Shown: positions 18,382-27,700, counted from the stretch's first letter. The stretch: 28,517 nt of DNA from an uncultured Mycoplasmataceae bacterium (GCA_949283985.1 CASDUM010000027.1:1-28517); one strand, 5' to 3'. Numbers and translations: made by a program. The notes: generated from the letters alone by a model not told the origin.

Positions 18382-19428
18382 ATGACTAAAAAAGATATCA
18401 TTTTAGATAATTCTCATAAAGAGAAAATATTAGAAAGATCAATTTACGGAATATTAATGGGTATAAGTGATGGAATTCCAGGATACTCTGGAGGGACAAC
18501 ACTTTCACTTATTAATTTTTTTGAAATATTAATAGATAAGATTAAAGGAGTTTTTTATCCTTTTAATTTTAAAAAAGCATGAAGAAATATATTATGACTT
18601 TTACCTTTTATATTTTTTTGAGTAATTAGTTTAGTAGCTTTTTCAATCTTCGGTGATTTAATGGCTACAGGTGAAATATTTAGAAAAACTATAATTAAAA
18701 ATCATAATTTATCAATTGTTTTAATATTTATGTTTACTTTTTTTAGTATTTTCTCAATACCTTTATTTATAAAATCTAATAAAGTTAATTTATTTGAGTT
18801 GGAAAATAAACGATTAAAAATAAAAAAAAGAAACTGATTGAATATTTTATTTTTTAGCATAGGTTTTTGTTTAATAATTACAATTGGTTTAGTTGTCTTC
18901 TTCGTTAATGGCGGAGTTAATTTTAATGGAACATCTAATATTGAAAAAATATCTTATTCTTGAACAAATTTATTAATGATTGTAATATCAATGTTTTTAG
19001 CAGGTTTCTCAATGCTTATACCTGGCATAAGTGGTAGCATGGTTTTATATTTGTTTAATACATATGATGATGTTTTCTGAACAATTTTACAAAATCCGAT
19101 ATCTAACATAGGATATGTTTTCATTTGTGCTATTTCCGCGATCTTAGGGTTATTATCATCCATATTATTAACATCTTTCATTCTAAAAAGATGAAAAGAT
19201 AATTATTATTCATTTTGTTTTGGGATGGTTTGTTCTTCACCAATAACAATTTTATTATCGGGGAAAAGATATTATATAGATTTAGTTAATGATTATAATA
19301 TTTGCGTTCCTCTAATAATTATTTCTCTAATAATTGTAATATTTATAAACATAGCCATATATATTCATATTAAAAATAAAGAAAGAAGTAATGATGAGTT
19401 TAAACAAATTAACATGAAACAATTATAA
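18382..19428 (+). CDS. DUF368 membrane protein, probable polyprenyl-phosphate translocase
   Basis: The 348-residue polytopic membrane protein carries the two family hallmarks: GILMGISDGIPGYSGGTT at about 23-40 and the inverted-repeat partner GFSMLIPGISGSMVLYLF at about 210-230, each expected in a re-entrant loop. About eight to nine hydrophobic segments follow the family layout. DUF368 proteins have been shown to act as undecaprenyl-phosphate flippases that recycle the lipid carrier for cell-wall synthesis. In a wall-less Mollicute the substrate may be a carrier for surface glycans, or another lipid; this is inference. The ATG is one base after the nusG stop, so it belongs to the same transcript. 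The 3' end overlaps the next gene by 38 bases. Confidence 0.88.
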
Positions 19429-20338
19429 AGATGTTGAGCAAAAAATAAGAGCAAAGTATGGCGAATGCATGAAACCATGCATTTCTTATTTAATGTGATC
19501 TTATTATGGAACAACTGTTTATTGAATTGAAAAAAATAGAGACATTTTTTTTATTGGTGAAAGCCATTATGAACCAAAAAGAATAGAACAAATTCTTTCT
19601 GAAAATTTAAAAATATCATTAGATGAATATAGTGACTCAAAATATATAATTTTAATCCCTTCATATATAGAAGATGAATTAAATTATATAAATGAAACGT
19701 CAGAAATTATAAAAGAAAAAAGTGATCAAAAAATTATTTTTATTGATGGATTAAAAAACAAAAATTTATTTAATGAAAATCCATTATTTTCATGAAATGT
19801 TAATTATATATATGACATTAATGATTTGAATGGATTTCCCGGAAAGAAGAATCAGAAGAAAAGAAATCATTTAAATTATTATTTAAATAACTTTAAAGAT
19901 AAAACGATTATAAAAAAATATGCCAATGATAATTTTAATGAAGTGATCAATTTTTTAGAAAGAGAAATCACTTCTTCAGAGACAAGTTCAAAAGAAGAAA
20001 AAATTGCATATAAAGAATTATTATCAAATTTTGACAAAGAAAAAATGTCTGGAATAATTGTGTACTATGATAATGAAATAATTGGATTTACATTTGGTTA
20101 CTCTTATGATAATTATTACGAAATCATAATTGAGCGCTGCTCAAAAGAATTCAGAGGGTTGTATCAATTTATAATTACAGAAAATATTAAATTAAACATA
20201 GACACACAAAAAATAAAATATATCGATAGACAAGATGATATGGGTGAAGAAAACTTGAGAAAATCAAAGTTGTCTTATAATCCTATAAAAGTTATAGAAA
20301 GTAATGTATATAAAATAGAAACTAAAAGTACTCACTAA
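19391..20338 (+). CDS. DUF2156 family protein (PG-lysyltransferase catalytic-domain-like)
   Basis: The 315-residue protein has the tandem-GNAT architecture of DUF2156. The landmark GFPGKKNQKKRNHLNYY at about 150 matches the family's G-x-K-x-x-K-K-R-N-x-L-N motif, and a second GNAT-like half follows (MSGIIVYYDNEIIGFTFGY). In MprF this domain moves an aminoacyl group from tRNA to phosphatidylglycerol; here there is no attached flippase domain and no membrane segment, so the acceptor is unknown. A start at 19391 or at 19394 lies within the end of the DUF368 gene; AAGAAG is the only nearby ribosome-binding site. The 3' end overlaps the convergent acetyltransferase by 17 bases, with no terminator between. 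Confidence 0.82.
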
Positions 20339-21122
20339 ACAATATTTCTATGTTGTTGTCAAGTATCTTAGTTTCTATTTTTTCTTCATTATTATCAATA
20401 AAAAACTTCTTGTCTAATTTTAAATTAGATCATATTTTTAATTGATTATCTAAATTAGATATTAATTTGATTAAATCAATTAATTCATAATAAAAACATT
20501 CTATTATTTCATTATTAGATATAATTGCATATGCTCTTTTTGACATGATAATTTTGTCTCGTCCTGCAATATGCATTTTTAATAATCTTTTATTTTCTTT
20601 TTCTGTTCTGTATGAATAATTTTCTATTTTATTTATTTTTATAAAATCATTTCTGATTCTATTGATTAAGTTGTAATCTATAACATCTAGCAGTTCATCC
20701 TTTTTTTTGTGTAGGATTTGGTCATTTCTTAATGTATATGAATATTTATATGAACAAGGATTAAAATTAAATGTTTTATAAACATCTCAGTTATATGCTT
20801 GAATAAATATTTTGTACAAACTATTATTTTCTATTATTTCTTGTAAATATTTTTTCATAATGCCTTTATTACGATACGATTCTTTTACAGAAACTCCAAC
20901 TATAAATTTAGCTATTTCTTTTTCCTTATTAATTATTATTCTTTTATTTACAAGACACGTCATAAAAATTAATTCATCATCTTGATATGATCCATATAAT
21001 ACAAATTCTTTTTTATATTGATTAAAAAACATATTTGAAAACGATTCACTATCTTTAAAGTTTTCATCATATAGTTTTTTAGCATCACTAATTTCTTTTT
21101 CAGTTTCTAAAATTTTTAACAT
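20322..21122 (-). CDS. GNAT-family N-acetyltransferase
   Basis: The 266-residue product of this minus-strand gene contains the GNAT acetyl-CoA-binding motif A in FIVGVSVKESYRNKGIMKKY (about residues 70-89): the beta-4 Val-x-Val and the R-x-x-G-I loop. The N-terminal EKEISDAKKLYDENF and the long C-terminal extension of about 150 residues resemble the Eis-like layout, where a sterol-carrier-like domain follows; that resemblance is structural only. The substrate is unknown. AGGAC upstream of ATG 21122 is a weak ribosome-binding site. The gene follows the HNH-like gene after 26 bases in the same orientation, so they probably form a two-gene unit. Its 3' end overlaps the plus-strand DUF2156 gene tail to tail. 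Confidence 0.83.
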
Positions 21123-21148
21123 CTTTTATAGTCCTAAAATATTAATTA

Positions 21149-21439
21149 TTAGTATTCACCCGAATGATCTAGCCTATTTTTTGATTTATTGCATTTTATA
21201 TGAACAGCTCTAAGATTAGAAAATTTTTTATTTCCGCCTTCAGAGACAGGGATTATGTAATCAACATTTCAAGCATATTCACTTTTTCTAAGTTTTTCTA
21301 CGCTATAATGTGAACCATACATCATAACACCACCACATATAGGACATTTTTTATGATTTTTAGGATTACAATTAGGTTTATTACAATCACATTCTTGTGC
21401 ATCTTTTCAAAATTTCATTGTATTTTCTTTGTAAGTCAT
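21149..21439 (-). CDS. Small HNH-like zinc protein with altered catalytic residues
   Basis: This 96-residue minus-strand gene starts at 21439 after a clear AGGAG. The protein has an unusually Cys-rich N-terminus (Cys17, Cys19, Cys24), then a Cys32-P-I-Cys35 knuckle and the HNH-like core WNVDYIIPVSEGG, SNLRAVHIKCNKSK at 57-87 (Trp by TGA). In active HNH nucleases the position of Tyr61 is His (D-H) and the third element usually has His where Asn84 stands. Asp60, Asn75 and the H-x-x-C zinc half-site (His80, Cys83) remain. It may be a degenerate HNH fold that binds nucleic acid, or a weakly active nickase. It heads the only minus-strand unit of the window, with the acetyltransferase downstream. 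Confidence 0.8.
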
Positions 21440-21468
21440 TAAGAACTCCTAAGATTTAATTTAATATT

Positions 21469-21495
21469 ATTATATATAACAATTTGTTGATTCAA
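21469..21495 (-). promoter_or_regulatory. Possible promoter of the HNH-like/acetyltransferase unit
   Basis: Read on the minus strand, TTGAAT (21490-21495) and TATAAT (21469-21474) are spaced by 15 bases, slightly short. They lie 30 bases before the HNH-like ATG. The same 172-base gap must also hold the divergent promoter for the metalloprotease gene, which is not clear. Confidence 0.4.
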
Positions 21496-21611
21496 TTTGA
21501 TTTTATATTTAATTAGTTAACCCCAAATAAAGATAAGTTTTTATTATATAAATTGCACTAACAAATATTTATAGGAATTTTTTAAATATTTTTATATAAA
21601 ATTTAAATACT

Positions 21612-22295
21612 ATGAATATCAAAAAAAATATGTATTTTTATCACAACGGAAAGACAATTCCGTATGAATTAACATACAAAATAAACATAAAAAAAATAAT
21701 TTTAAAAATTGATAGTAAAAACAAGATGAAAATATCATGTCCTTTTTATGTTACAGAAAGGGACATTAATAATTTCATCTATTCGAATATAGATAGAATA
21801 ATGGAAATTAAGGAAAAGAAAGATGAATCAGAAAAATTTAATATTCAAAAAAATAATTTTACATATTTAGGTCAAAAGCTCAAAGTCGATGTTTTTAGAA
21901 CGAACGGAAACAATACATTCTCATATAAAAATGGTGTATTAATGATAAATCTAAATGATAAAAATAAAATGTTTAATGTTATTAAAAAATTTTACAACAA
22001 ACAAGCCAAAAAAGTAATAACTAAAAGAATAGAAGAACTATCTATAAAAACAGGATTAAAGTACAATAGTATTAGTGTAAAATGGATGGAATCAAAATGA
22101 GGACATTGTGATTCATTTAAAAACATTGTTATATCAAGTAAATTACTAATTCATGATTGAGAGAAAATAGATTATGTTTTAATTCATGAATTATCTCACA
22201 CTGTCCACTTTAACCATTCCGATGAATTTTGATCATTAGTATCAAAATATATACCTAAATATAAAGAGATTAGAAAAGAAATGAAAGGAATTTAA
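21612..22295 (+). CDS. YgjP-type zinc metallopeptidase-like protein (DUF45)
   Basis: The 227-residue product shows the DUF45/YgjP pattern. The N-terminal half is beta-rich (KIILKIDSKNKMKISCP, compared with the usual hydrophobic-x-R-V-P form). A central SVKWMESKWGHCD corresponds to the family's R-x-x-x-x-W-G-S-C motif. The zinc motif HELSH (His192, Glu193, His196) is followed by HFNHSDEFW, which supplies the third His ligand. The physiological substrate of this family is unclear. No ribosome-binding site is near ATG 21612 (an AGGA lies about 38 bases away), so initiation may be leaderless or inefficient. Tex starts three bases after its stop, suggesting cotranscription. Confidence 0.88.
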
Positions 22296-22298
22296 AAA

Positions 22299-24428
22299 AT
22301 GGAAAAAATTGAATTATTAGAGAATCAATATATAGAAATAGCTAATGAATTATCTATTACTATCAAACAAGTAAAAATTATTATAGATCTCTTAAACAAA
22401 GACAATACTATTCCTTTTATAGCAAGATATAGAAAAGAGTTAACTGGTAATTTGAATGAAGAACAAATTTTTGTAATAAAAAAAAGATATGATTATGAAA
22501 TATCTTTAAATGAACATAAAGAGAAAATAATTCAAAATATCACCAACAAAGGTAAAATGACAGATGAATTAAAACAACAAATTATTAATTGCAAAAAAAT
22601 ATCAGAAGTCGATAATATTTATAAACCTTATGTCGAAAGAAAAAAAACAAGAGCAGCAGAAGCAATTAAATTAGGACTAGAACCTTTAGCAAAATATTTA
22701 TTAACCCTTCCAAAAGGGTCAATAGAAGATGAATTAAAAAAATATAATACAATAGGAATAGAAAAAGCAATTCAAGGTGCAAAAGATATAATTGCAGAAA
22801 TTGTCGCTGATGATATTGAAATTAGAGGAATCTTAAAAAAATCAATTTTTGATTATGGATTTATAAAAACAAAATTAAAAAAACAGGAAAACGATGAAAA
22901 TAAAGTTTACAAGATTTATTACAATTTCAGTACAAAAATAAAAAAAATATTTGAATACCAAGTAATGGCTATTTCAAGAGCTGAAAAAGAGAAAGTTATT
23001 AGTGTTAAATATGAATTTGATAAGTCATTTTCTATTAAACAAGCAACTTGAAAATATACAAAAAATTATGTTTCTGAAGCAACAAAATTGATTGTTGATT
23101 CAATAAATGATAGTTTTAATAGATTATTAATTCCATCTGTAGAAAATGAAATTTGATCAGAGTTATACCATAAGGCAGAAGAAAAATGCATAGATATTTT
23201 TTCTAAGAATGTCGAAAATATTTTACTTCAGCCTCCTATGAAAGAAAAAAATGTGTTAGCTGTTGACCCCGCTTTTAGAACAGGATGTAAATTAGCACTA
23301 GTTTCATCAAACAATGATTTAATATTAACCAGTACTATATATCAAAATGAACCATTCAATAAAATTGATGAAGCAGAAATAATACTAGAAAAAATATTAA
23401 AAGAAAATAATGTAGATATTATTGCAATTGGAAACGGTACAGCAAGTAGAGAAACAGAAATTTTTATAAATAACTTTTTGAAAAAGAACAACATCAAAAT
23501 ACCTCATGTTATTGTAAGTGAGGCTGGAGCATCAGTGTATTCAGCAAGTGAAAATGCTAGAAAAGAATTTCCTGATTTATCCGTAGAAAAAAGATCTGCT
23601 ATTTCTATTGCTAGAAGAGTTATTGATCCTCTTTCTGAGTTAATCAAAATAGATCCTAAATCAATAGGTACAGGTCAATACCAACATGATTTACCTAAAA
23701 AAGATTTAGATAAAAATTTAAATTTCGTTGTAGAGAAAATTGTTAATAGAATTGGTGTTGATATAAATACTTCATCTATTGATTTATTAAAAAGAGTTTC
23801 TGGACTAGATTCAAAATCTGCAAAAGCAATAATTGATTATAGAAGCGACATTGGAAAAATAAATAATAGAGAAGAGATTAAAATCATACCAAAAATAACA
23901 AAAAAAGTTTTTGAACAATCATCAGGATTTTTAAGAATAAAGAATGGTTCTAATTTACTAGATGAAACATCAATCCATCCTGAAAATTATGATATTGCTA
24001 AAAAGATAATCAAAAATTTTAATATTAATTTGTTAGACGATAATAGCAATTTATTAATTTCAAATGATGAAATTGAAATTTTTTCTAAAAAAAATAATTG
24101 TTCAATTGAACTTGTCAATGATATTGTAAAGTCTATAAAACAAAAGAGAAGAGATTATAGAGATGATTTTAGAACACCTTTATTAAGACATGATGTACTT
24201 GAATTTAAAGATTTAAAAATTGATATGGAAGTATCTGGAGTTGTAAGAAATGTCGTTGACTTTGGAGCGTTTGTGGATATAGGAATCAAAGATGATGCTT
24301 TATTACACATATCAAATTTTAAAGACAAGGAAGATATTTATTCAGTTGTTTCAATTGGACAAATATTAGATTTAAAAATTAAATCACTTGATGAAGATAG
24401 AAAAAAAGTAGAAGTTAAATTTGCATAA
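22299..24428 (+). CDS. tex: Tex-family S1 RNA-binding transcription accessory protein
   Basis: The 709-residue product matches Tex in domain order. An N-terminal helical region includes the conserved TIPFIARYRKELTG at about 37-50. A YqgF/RNase H-like domain starts near 320 (VLAVDPAFRTGCKLALV; most Tex have D-P-G). GIGTGQYQHD-type sequence follows (SIGTGQYQHDL). Tandem helix-hairpin-helix segments begin around 486 (NTSSIDLLKRVSGL, then AKAIIDYR). The C-terminal S1 domain is at 645-709 (GVVRNVVDFGAFVDIGI). Tex binds nucleic acids and associates with RNA polymerase. GAAAGGAA upstream gives the ribosome-binding site. It is three bases after the metalloprotease gene. Confidence 0.95.
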
Positions 24429-24440
24429 ACTAAAAAATAT

Positions 24441-24507
24441 AAATATCTATAATGTTAATGAATATGTTTCCAAGAAATGTAATTCCAACCAATAGATATT
24501 GTGTTTT
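24441..24507 (+). terminator. Possible long-loop terminator after tex
   Basis: AATATCTAT (24442-24450) pairs with ATAGATATT (24492-24500), and a T run follows at 24503-24510 after GTG. The loop is about 41 bases, far longer than in other terminators here, so confidence is limited. Confidence 0.4.
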
Positions 24508-24512
24508 TTTAA

Positions 24513-24521
24513 TGTTATAAT
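24513..24521 (+). promoter_or_regulatory. Extended -10 element before the small membrane protein gene
   Basis: TGTTATAAT, identical to the rpmG extended -10, lies 18 bases before the ATG at 24540. Transcription would start near 24528, leaving a leader of about 12 bases. Confidence 0.5.
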
Positions 24522-24539
24522 AAAGAAAAAGAAATAAAT

Positions 24540-24911
24540 ATGCTAAAAAAAATTATAAAAATATTATTCACATGTTTATTTATTGCATTAGCAATTTTCA
24601 TGGTTTTATTTTCATTGAATAAATTAGATATAATATCTTTAGATTTTTCATTTTTACATGGAATACCAGGATGAGAAAAAATTGCTAATTTAGAAAGTGA
24701 ACATATGATTCCTTTTAATAGTCTTGTATTTGGTATGTCAATATTACTTGCATACATTGCTTTAAATATAATATTATCAATGATACCAATATTAGGAAAA
24801 ATAACTAAGATAGTAGTAAAATTTGTTATCGGTTGATTATTGATTTTTGCTTCGGTAGTTCTAATTATTTTTGGAACAGTAGGAGTATTAGGATTAATAC
24901 CTGGCTTATAA
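24540..24911 (+). CDS. Small membrane protein of unknown function
   Basis: I do not recognise this 123-residue protein. It has three hydrophobic segments: about 5-24 (ILFTCLFIALAIFMVLFSL), 57-80 (LVFGMSILLAYIALNIILS) and 89-120, joined by short polar loops. The first could act as an uncleaved signal anchor. Two TGA codons (PGWEK and IGWLL) are Trp. The ribosome-binding site is weak (AAAGAAA). The gene stands alone between the possible tex terminator and a clear terminator at 24992, with its own extended -10. Confidence 0.78.
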
Positions 24912-24991
24912 AATTTATTGATCAAGTATCGAATAAATATGTAGAAAGTCAATTGAAAATTAATTAATAATTAAATGTAGAAAATGATGTT

Positions 24992-25030
24992 TCCTTATTA
25001 GTGATGAACTTGCTAATAGGGATTTTTATT
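24992..25030 (+). terminator. Terminator upstream of the rplK operon
   Basis: TCCTTATTAG at 24992-25001 pairs with CTAATAGGGA at 25013-25022 (one wobble) around an 11-base loop, followed by TTTTTATTT. It ends the small membrane protein transcript before the rplK promoter. Confidence 0.8.
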
Positions 25031-25087
25031 TCGAAGCAATATACATGAAAATTTTTTAATGAAATAATAGAACAACATGTTTATTTT

Positions 25088-25096
25088 TGGTATAAT
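25088..25096 (+). promoter_or_regulatory. Extended -10 promoter of rplK-rplA
   Basis: TGGTATAAT is a perfect extended -10. No strong -35 is visible upstream. Transcription should start near 25103, at the palindrome described next, leaving a leader of about 85 bases. Confidence 0.65.
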
Positions 25097-25103
25097 AATA
25101 AAG

Positions 25104-25123
25104 CATATAAGAAATCTTATATG
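25104..25123 (+). repeat. Perfect palindrome at the expected transcript start of rplK-rplA
   Basis: CATATAAGA and TCTTATATG are exact reverse complements separated by two bases. In RNA this gives an eight-pair stem with an AAAT loop at the very 5' end. It could stabilise the leader against decay or bind a regulator at the start site. Confidence 0.6.
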
Positions 25124-25127
25124 TAGC

Positions 25128-25159
25128 ATGTGGAAGAGTTGTAACTCGTAAAACCACGT
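25128..25159 (+). promoter_or_regulatory. Ribosomal protein leader, likely L1-binding site
   Basis: The outer stem 25128-25133 with 25154-25159 (ATGTGG with CCACGT, one wobble) and the inner stem 25136-25139 with 25144-25147 (GAGT with ACTC) are joined by an asymmetric internal loop of AA opposite GTAAAA. The form and position fit the known L1 autoregulatory leader of L11-L1 operons, which mimics the L1 site in 23S rRNA. Confidence 0.65.
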
Positions 25160-25188
25160 AGAGAACAAAAAAATGAAAGGAGTTGCTC

Positions 25189-25650
25189 GTGGCTATTAAA
25201 GATCCAAATTTAGTAAGAATAGCTAAAATTGAATTAATTGGTGGTCAAGCTAAACCAGGGCCTGCATTAGCATCAATTGGTATTAATATGGCTGACTTCA
25301 CAAGACAATTCAATGACCAAACAAAAGATAAAAATGGGGAAGTTATCCCTTGTGTGATTTACGCTTATAAAGATAAATCATTTAAATTTGAAACAAAAAC
25401 TACACCAACTTCAATTTTGCTTAAAAAAGCAGCAAAAATTGAATCAGGTGCGAAAAACCAATTAACAGAAACAGTTGCTACTATTTCAAAAGAACAAGCG
25501 TTAGAAATTGCAAGATATAAAATGCCTGACTTAAATGCAAATGATGAAGAAATGGCTTTAAGATTAGTAGTAGGAACAGCTAAACAAATGGGTATTAAAA
25601 TTGAAGGTTTAGATTTAACTCCAAAGAAAAATGAAGGAGGAAATAAATAA
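25189..25650 (+). CDS. rplK: 50S ribosomal protein L11
   Basis: The 153-residue protein binds the GTPase-associated region of 23S rRNA. Typical blocks are AKIELIGGQAKPGPALASIG near the N-terminus, TPTSILLKKAA in the linker, and the C-terminal RNA-binding ALRLVVGTAKQMGIKIEG. It is about 12 residues longer than E. coli L11, with a polar tail ending GGNK. GTG at 25189 is taken as the start: AAAGGAG at 25176-25182 gives a six-base spacing, while TTG at 25183 would abut the ribosome-binding site. The TAATG junction couples it to rplA. Confidence 0.95.
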   Translation: MAIKDPNLVRIAKIELIGGQAKPGPALASIGINMADFTRQFNDQTKDKNGEVIPCVIYAYKDKSFKFETKTTPTSILLKKAAKIESGAKNQLTETVATISKEQALEIARYKMPDLNANDEEMALRLVVGTAKQMGIKIEGLDLTPKKNEGGNK

Positions 25651-26321
25651 TGAGTTCAAAGAAAAATACTTTTGAATTTGACAAAAATAAATTATACACA
25701 GTTTCTGAAGCTGTTGATATTGCAATTAAGAGTTCAAAAACAAAATTTATTTCTTCAATAGATATAGCAATTAAATTAAACCTTGATACTACAAAAGCAG
25801 AACAACAATTAAGAGGTTCTGTTGCACTTCCAAATTATTTTGGAAAAGTGTCTAAAATTTTAGTTATCGACTCTGGACTAACTCAAAAAGATGCTTCAAA
25901 ATTAGGGGTTGATTTTGCAGGGGCTGAAGATAAAATTCAAGAAATCGAAAGAGGATGACTTGATTTTGACGTTATTATTACTACTCCAAAAATGATGCCT
26001 GCATTAGCAAAATTAGGTAAAATGTTAGGTCCAAAAGGTTTAATGCCTAACCCTAAGAACGGTAACGTAACAACTGATATTGAAAAAACTATAATTGAAT
26101 TTAAAAAAGGGTTAAATCAATATAGAACTGATAGTTATGGAAACATTCATATGTTAGTTGGTAAAACAAATTCAGATCCTAAAAAGGTTGCTGAAAATAT
26201 TGAGTTTATTATTAATTTTATAAAATCAAAAAGACCGTCAACTGTAAAAGGTACTTTTATTCAAAATATTTCAATTTCATCAACTATGGGTCCAGGAATA
26301 AAAGTAATTATTCCTCAATAA
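25650..26321 (+). CDS. rplA: 50S ribosomal protein L1
   Basis: The 223-residue product builds the L1 stalk and, in this operon, is the expected translational repressor through the leader. Visible family blocks are the LNLDTTKAEQQLRGSVALPN stretch, DVIITTPKMMPALAKLGKMLGPKGLMPNPK split across the central domain (the hallmark G-x-L-G-P-x-G-L-M-P-N-P-K), and TVKGTFIQNISISSTMGPGI at the C-terminus. One Trp is TGA. It begins on the last base of the rplK stop, within a strong GAAGGAGG context, and is followed by a terminator. Confidence 0.96.
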
Positions 26322-26329
26322 TATAATTT

Positions 26330-26367
26330 AAATCACATTTCATTGTTTCTAATGAAGTGTGATTTTT
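26330..26367 (+). terminator. Terminator of rplK-rplA
   Basis: A 15-base stem, 26330-26344 with 26351-26365 (one wobble), encloses a six-base loop and runs into a T tract. It starts nine bases after the rplA stop. Confidence 0.9.
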
Positions 26368-26429
26368 AAGTTATTATGAATATTATTAAATATAGAATTA
26401 TAATTAAATATGTAAATATATGAGGAATT

Positions 26430-27044
26430 ATGGAAACAAGAGTAAAAATATATAAAAAATATCGTGATCAAATACAAAAAGAAGCAGAAATAAACAATAA
26501 ATTAAAATATAAAAATAAAGATATTTTACTCTTAGAAAAAAAGATGTTAAAAGCTAATATACAAAATGATGACAACTTACTTATTTCTAACATAAATTCC
26601 ATAAAACCAAAAGCATTAAATGATATTAAAAAAATGAATGAATTTTGCGATTCAATTCCGATTAATAATATATCAGATGATTTTAAAAATATAGAAAGTA
26701 ACAAAGGAATAATTGAACATATAATAGATAAAAATGGTGAAATAAACAAATTTTTTCTTGAAAATAATGAGCAATTTAATGAAATAAAAGATGTAATTAA
26801 AACTATATCAAAAAAAGAACAAAGTATCGATATTTTAAATACAAATTTAAAAGACAATAATAACATAGAAAATAATTGACTTCATGATATGAGGTCATCT
26901 AATGATATTGAGTCATTACTTGATTTAAAAGAAAATTCAGGAAATTTTAATAAAAAATTAGGATGATTGAGATACGTTTTTTTTAGTTCTATATTTTTAT
27001 TTATATTATTGTTTATCTTAATAATTATTTTTTTATTTATATAG
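26430..27044 (+). CDS. Tail-anchored, coiled-coil protein of unknown function
   Basis: I do not recognise this 204-residue protein. Residues 1-60 are Lys/Glu-rich and probably helical, 60-160 are polar and Asn/Asp/Ile-rich with coiled-coil tendency, and one very hydrophobic segment at about 183-204 (LFILLFILIIIFLFI at its end) finishes at the stop. This makes a C-terminal membrane anchor with the bulk in the cytosol. GAGGA upstream supports ATG 26430. Two TGA Trp codons near the end would truncate it before the anchor under the standard code. It is nine bases ahead of cmk, so cotranscription with cmk and der is likely. Confidence 0.8.
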
Positions 27045-27053
27045 GAGAATAAA

Positions 27054-27698
27054 ATGAATTATATTATAGCTATAGATGGTGTTGCTGGTTCTGGAAAGAG
27101 TACAGTATCAAAATTATTATCAAAAAAATATAATTTGTTTTTTATTTCTTCAGGGAAATATTATAGAGCAATCACATACTTATATAACAAAAATAACTTT
27201 CATGAAATTAATGAAGATTTTATAAATTTAGTAAATGAAACAAATATTAAATTAGATAATGATTCTATTTACTTAAATGGAGAAGATATATCTAATCAAA
27301 TAACTGATGAAATGATATCCAACAACATTTCATTAATAGCAAATAATGAAATAATTAGAAATATTGTAAATCAAAAGATTAGAGAATTTTCAAAAGAAAA
27401 AGACATAATAATGGATGGAAGAGATATAGGTACAGTAGTTTTTCCTAATGCTAATTTAAAAATATATATAACTGCTTCTTCATGAGAAAGAACAAAAAGA
27501 AGAAAAAAAGAATTATTAGAATTAAATAAGAAAGTAAATATATTTTCAATATGAAACTCAATCGTTAAAAGGGATTATAAAGATAAACATAGAAAAATTG
27601 CCCCTCTTATCAAATCAAAAGATGCAATAAAAATATCAAGTACTAAGATGTCTATTGAAGAAGTAGTGAATGAAATATCTAAACACATAAAGAGATAG
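27054..27698 (+). CDS. cmk: Cytidylate kinase
   Basis: The 214-residue kinase phosphorylates CMP and dCMP with ATP. The P-loop GVAGSGKST is at residues 9-17, followed by SSGKYYRAITY (family S-G-x-x-Y-R-x), and MDGRDIGTVVFPNANLKIYITAS, split here as MDGRDIGTVVFPNA plus LKIYITAS, is the Cmk signature. WERTKRRKKEL and a D-Y-K-D block with KSKDAIKISST at the C-terminus complete the match. GGAG six bases before the ATG is a good ribosome-binding site. cmk followed by der is a common Firmicute order. All Trp are TGA. Confidence 0.96.
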
Positions 27699-27700
27699 TT

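Noticed and set aside
24515..24952. 145-codon minus-strand frame over the small membrane protein gene
   Set aside because: It runs through a terminator and promoter, lacks a ribosome-binding site, and is explained as the mirror of the plus-strand hydrophobic gene.
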